From: HyVt-477 sp965224605
GTDB lineage: Bacteria > Pseudomonadota > Gammaproteobacteria > Thiotrichales > Thiotrichaceae
NCBI GenBank assembly: GCA_965224605.1
Contig: CBDCZP010000001.1
Location: 372,001-436,000, forward strand
DNA: 64,000 nucleotides
Reading direction: 5' to 3'
Both the position numbers and the translations under genes were made by a program. Positions within the stretch are counted from its first letter, which is position 1. The number at the start of each line of letters is the position of its first letter. Below are positions 60,924-64,000 of this stretch, piece by piece. The notes under the pieces were generated by a model. That model had not been told where the DNA came from. It was given only the letters and a program-made list of their open reading frames with translations, and did not search any database.

Positions 60924-63089
60924 ATGCAACAACTAACCCAAAAACTTAAAGATGGTGATATGAATATCACAGAAGTACCTTGGCCATCGTTAGGTAATGG
61001 AATGGTTTTAATCCGAAATCACTATTCACTGGTAAGTGCTGGTACCGAAGGCAGTACTGTAAAAGCCGCTCGTAAGAGTATGCTGGGTAAAGCGAAGGAG
61101 CGTCCTCAACAGGTTAAGCAGGTTATTGACGTGCTGAAGAGTCAGGGAGCTGTCCAAACTTATCGAGCGGTAATGAAGAAGCTTGAGGCGCTTTCTCCTC
61201 TTGGGTATTCCTGCGTGGGTGAAGTGATTGATGTGGCTCCTGGTGTTACTGAATTTAAGCAAGGTGATTTTGTTGCGTGTGGTGGAGGTACTGCAAGTCA
61301 TGCAGAGATTGTTTCTGTACCTAAAAACCTATGTGCCAGAGTGGACGTTAGTTCTTCAGAAGATGTGGACAAGCATTTAGCAATGGCCGCTTACAATACC
61401 TTGGGTGCGATTTCAATGCAGGGTGTTCGACAGGCTGATCTGCGCTTGGGTGAATCTTGTGTTGTTATTGGCTTAGGCTTGTTAGGGCAATTAACCTGTT
61501 TGTTATTAAAAGCTTCTGGGGTGCGGGTTTTTGGTATTGATATTGATCCTGCTGCTGTGGAGATGGCTAAACAGAATTGTACTGATCTAGCTATGGTGCA
61601 AGGTGATACCAGTTTAATTTCCTCGATCAATGATTTTACTGAGGGTGTGGGTTGTGATTCGGTAATTATCGCGGCGGCTACTGATAGCCTTAAGCCGATT
61701 AATTTTGCGGGGGAAATCCTACGTAAACGCGGTGCTGTGGTTATTCTGGGTGCTGTGCCTACGGGGTTTGATAGAGATCCACATTTCTATCGCAAAGAGC
61801 TTGAACTGCGCATGTCTTGTTCTTATGGACCTGGGCGATACGATATTGATTATGAGGATAAGGGAATTGATTATCCATTGCCTTATGTTCGCTGGACTGA
61901 AAAGAGAAATATGTCTGCTTTTCAGGAGTTAATCAAAAGCGGCAAGATTGATCTTTCCTATCTCACGACTCATGAGGTTACTTTGGAAGATGCACCTTCG
62001 GCTTACGATATGATTTTGAAAAAATCGGAGCCGTTTTCTGGAATCCTAATTCGTTATGATACGGATAAAGTATTAAAGCAAGAGTCTATTTCGGTTACTC
62101 CTGATTCTGTGAATGGTAGTGTCGGCATTGCCTTTATTGGTGCGGGTAATTACGCTCAAGGGAATTTGTTGCCAAATCTTCCTAAAGATAGGGATGTGGT
62201 GAATAAAGCGGTAATGACGGCATCTGGGACAACATCGCGACGGGTTGCCGAGATTTATAAGTTTGAAGTGTGTACTTCTAATAAAGCAGATATCTTTTCA
62301 AATGATGCTATTAATACCGTCTTTATTTCAACGCGTCATGATACCCACGGACAATATGTGCTCGATGCGCTTGAAGCTGGCAAACATGTTTTTGTTGAAA
62401 AGCCGCTGTGTATTTTGGAAGAAGATTTAATTGCAATTGAGAATACCTATAGAGCTAAAGCTCAGGAAGGATGTGCTCCACATCTTATGGTGGGCTTTAA
62501 TCGACGCTTTTCTCCGCTTTCCAGTCGATTGACAGAGGTTTTTGGTAAAGTCCCGATGTCTATGGTTTATCGAGTCAATGCGGGTTCTATTCCTGCTGAC
62601 AACTGGATTCAGGATGGCGACATTGGAGGTGGAAGAATCATTGGTGAAGCGTGTCACTTTATTGATTACATGGTCTTCCTGTGTGGTTCGATGCCAACAC
62701 GGGTATTTGCTTCTAGTTTGCCTGATCCTCAAGGGTTGAATGATACCGTGACGATTAATCTGGAATTTGCCAATGGTTCTGTTGGTTCGATTATTTATCT
62801 TGCCAATGGCAATAAAGGTTTACCGAAAGAATATATTGAAGTGCATGCCAATGGTATGAGTGCAGTGCTTAGTGACTATCGGGAATTGAAAATTTATGGT
62901 TCAGGTAAGCCAGAGAAGAAGAAACTAGGTAGTCAGAATAAAGGTCAAAAAGTTATGGTTGAGAACTTTGTTAATAGCTTGAAAGGTGGAGAGCCTTTGA
63001 TACCGGTTGATGAAGTATTTGCTGTTACGCGTGCTACGCTTAAGGTGATTGAGTCTTTGAAATCACGTCAGTCTGTGAGTGTCGATTAA
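60924..63089 (+). CDS. Two-domain oxidoreductase: zinc-ADH-like plus Gfo/Idh/MocA
   Basis: A 721-residue fusion. Residues about 1-380 are a medium-chain dehydrogenase with CVVIGLGLLGQLTCLLLKASG as the Rossmann motif and ALSPLGYSCVGEVIDVAPGV. Residues about 395-721 are a Gfo/Idh/MocA domain with GIAFIGAGNYAQGNLLPNL and the EKPLCI motif (about 491-496). Such bi-domain proteins sit in polysaccharide clusters and likely oxidise or epimerise a nucleotide sugar. Catalytic zinc ligands are not obvious in the first domain. AAGGAAC before ATG 60924. Confidence 0.88.
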   Translation: MQQLTQKLKDGDMNITEVPWPSLGNGMVLIRNHYSLVSAGTEGSTVKAARKSMLGKAKERPQQVKQVIDVLKSQGAVQTYRAVMKKLEALSPLGYSCVGEVIDVAPGVTEFKQGDFVACGGGTASHAEIVSVPKNLCARVDVSSSEDVDKHLAMAAYNTLGAISMQGVRQADLRLGESCVVIGLGLLGQLTCLLLKASGVRVFGIDIDPAAVEMAKQNCTDLAMVQGDTSLISSINDFTEGVGCDSVIIAAATDSLKPINFAGEILRKRGAVVILGAVPTGFDRDPHFYRKELELRMSCSYGPGRYDIDYEDKGIDYPLPYVRWTEKRNMSAFQELIKSGKIDLSYLTTHEVTLEDAPSAYDMILKKSEPFSGILIRYDTDKVLKQESISVTPDSVNGSVGIAFIGAGNYAQGNLLPNLPKDRDVVNKAVMTASGTTSRRVAEIYKFEVCTSNKADIFSNDAINTVFISTRHDTHGQYVLDALEAGKHVFVEKPLCILEEDLIAIENTYRAKAQEGCAPHLMVGFNRRFSPLSSRLTEVFGKVPMSMVYRVNAGSIPADNWIQDGDIGGGRIIGEACHFIDYMVFLCGSMPTRVFASSLPDPQGLNDTVTINLEFANGSVGSIIYLANGNKGLPKEYIEVHANGMSAVLSDYRELKIYGSGKPEKKKLGSQNKGQKVMVENFVNSLKGGEPLIPVDEVFAVTRATLKVIESLKSRQSVSVD

Positions 63090-63092
63090 CTC

Positions 63093-64000
63093 GTGGATGT
63101 ATTAGAACAAATAGAAGCATTGGATCATTTAGGCTCTAGTAGTCAATATAAGGGCTATGATCCTTATGATGCTTTAAATAGTCCTGTTCTAAGGTTTTTG
63201 TCATTAGGCACAAAAATGGGACGTATTGCCGTTATTCAGGTTCTTCGGCGTCTACCGATTAATTTAAGACCACTTTTGTTTGTTCCTAAAGGGCATAATC
63301 CCAAAGGTATTGGTTTATTTTTATGGGGATACGCAAAGCTTTATAGAGCGACTGGAGAAGAACGTTATCTTGCAAAGATTGACCATTTAATTGAATTACT
63401 TAACCAGTTAAAAAGTAAAGGTTATTCAGGTAATTGTTGGGGGTACAATTTTAACTGGCGATCAATGGCCTTTTACGTTCCTAAATGGACTCCTACTATT
63501 GTGAATACTTCTTTTATTGGACATGCCCTATTGGATGTCTATAAATATACGGGAAAGGAAGAAGCAAAGGAGATGGCGCTTTCCATAAAAAACTTCCTGC
63601 TGAATGATTTAAAAAGAACTCCTGATGGCGATACCTTTTGTTTTAGCTATACGCCGATTGATACACAAATTGTGCACAATGCGAATCTGTTAGGTGCATC
63701 TTTGCTCATTCGTTTGTATCAGTTGACGGCTGATGAAGAAACAAGGGAGGCCGCCCTTGCGAGCCTTGCTTATAGTATGAAATATCAAAAAGATGATGGT
63801 TCGTGGTTATATGCAGAAACCGATATTCAAGGCTGGATTGATTCTTTTCATACTGGATTCAACTTGCAAGCCGTATCGTACTTTCTGGATGCAGGCGAAG
63901 CATTGCAATATAAAGAAGCTTATCAGCGTGGTGTAGCGTTCTATGCAGAAAACTTCTTCCTTGAGGATGGTACTCCTAAGTATTATCACAATAAAACCTA
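63093..64000 (+). CDS. Alpha/alpha-barrel protein of polysaccharide loci, cut by window edge
   Basis: An open frame from GTG 63093 (3 bases after the preceding stop) runs to the end of the window, giving 302 residues. It shows the repeated helix pairs of an (alpha/alpha)6-toroid: GLFLWGYAKLYRATGEERYL, NTSFIGHALLDVYKYTG, NANLLGASLLIRLYQLT and WIDSFHTGFNLQAVSYFL. Such proteins follow the two-domain oxidoreductase in many loci, often beside a heparinase-like gene, and may be glycosidases, lyases or epimerases. The frame is missed by searches needing a stop codon. Confidence 0.75.
   Translation, partial: MDVLEQIEALDHLGSSSQYKGYDPYDALNSPVLRFLSLGTKMGRIAVIQVLRRLPINLRPLLFVPKGHNPKGIGLFLWGYAKLYRATGEERYLAKIDHLIELLNQLKSKGYSGNCWGYNFNWRSMAFYVPKWTPTIVNTSFIGHALLDVYKYTGKEEAKEMALSIKNFLLNDLKRTPDGDTFCFSYTPIDTQIVHNANLLGASLLIRLYQLTADEETREAALASLAYSMKYQKDDGSWLYAETDIQGWIDSFHTGFNLQAVSYFLDAGEALQYKEAYQRGVAFYAENFFLEDGTPKYYHNKT

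Overview
The window is a low-GC (roughly 40% by eye) chromosomal segment of a gammaproteobacterium. The housekeeping blocks thrS-infC-rpmI-rplT-pheS-pheT-ihfA-merR and hflK-hflC-DUF2065-hisZ-purA are laid out as in many Gammaproteobacteria. Together with class I fumarase, ZapE, a type III secretion locus and many dispersed palindromic repeats, this suggests a free-living, probably aquatic lineage of the Thiotrichales/Methylococcales kind. The genus is not determinable from the sequence alone. No rRNA, tRNA, CRISPR array, intact transposase or prophage was seen.

Layout. (1) 1-5341: the 3' part of a Ysc-like type III secretion operon in the order sctD(partial)-E-F?-G-I-J-K-L, ending in a translationally coupled APH-fold phosphotransferase. 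A hairpin terminator lies right after the presumed needle/pilin gene. (2) 5515-8403: a lipoprotein with a glycosidase-like (GH-A clan-like) domain and a small secreted protein. (3) 8694-21401: the translation/IHF block and the hflKC-hisZ-purA block; infC appears to use an AUC start codon and pheS a UUG. (4) 21637-27031: degenerate GGDEF protein, a Gln/Pro-rich protein with a GlsB-type membrane protein, pgi and zapE, interspersed with nested MITE-like repeats. (5) 27521-34554, all on the minus strand: a Wzc-type tyrosine autokinase and a separate five-gene set (DUF255 thioredoxin-fold protein, ExbB-like, ExbD-like, membrane protein, secreted rhodanese). (6) 34627-39544: class I fumarase surrounded by toxin-antitoxin remnants; two antitoxins are intact while their toxins are truncated or interrupted. 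(7) 40354-64000: a large exopolysaccharide/O-antigen-type locus, all on the plus strand. It has two Wzy/WaaL-like proteins, a Wzx flippase, three or four glycosyltransferases, two asparagine-synthase-like amidotransferases, four SAM methyltransferases, two nucleotidyltransferase-fold proteins, a GMC oxidoreductase with a small partner, an ADH-Gfo/Idh fusion and a partial alpha/alpha-barrel protein that runs off the window.

How it fits together. The polysaccharide locus has the parts for assembling and modifying a repeat unit (GTs, methylation, amidation, oxidation), flipping it (Wzx) and polymerising it (Wzy). The Wzc-like kinase 10 kb away could be its chain-length regulator, but no wza export gene is visible. 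Two neighbouring genes of the locus (55493-56423 and 56446-57601) each carry one extra A in an A-run that shifts the frame, which points to assembly error, slippage or recent inactivation.

The most unusual observations are the repeated methyltransferase + nucleotidyltransferase gene pair in the polysaccharide locus, the ExbB/ExbD-like set coupled to thioredoxin/rhodanese proteins, the decayed toxins beside intact antitoxins, the three-layer nested MITE-like repeat with target duplications, the AUC start of infC, and the kinase-like gene coupled to sctL.
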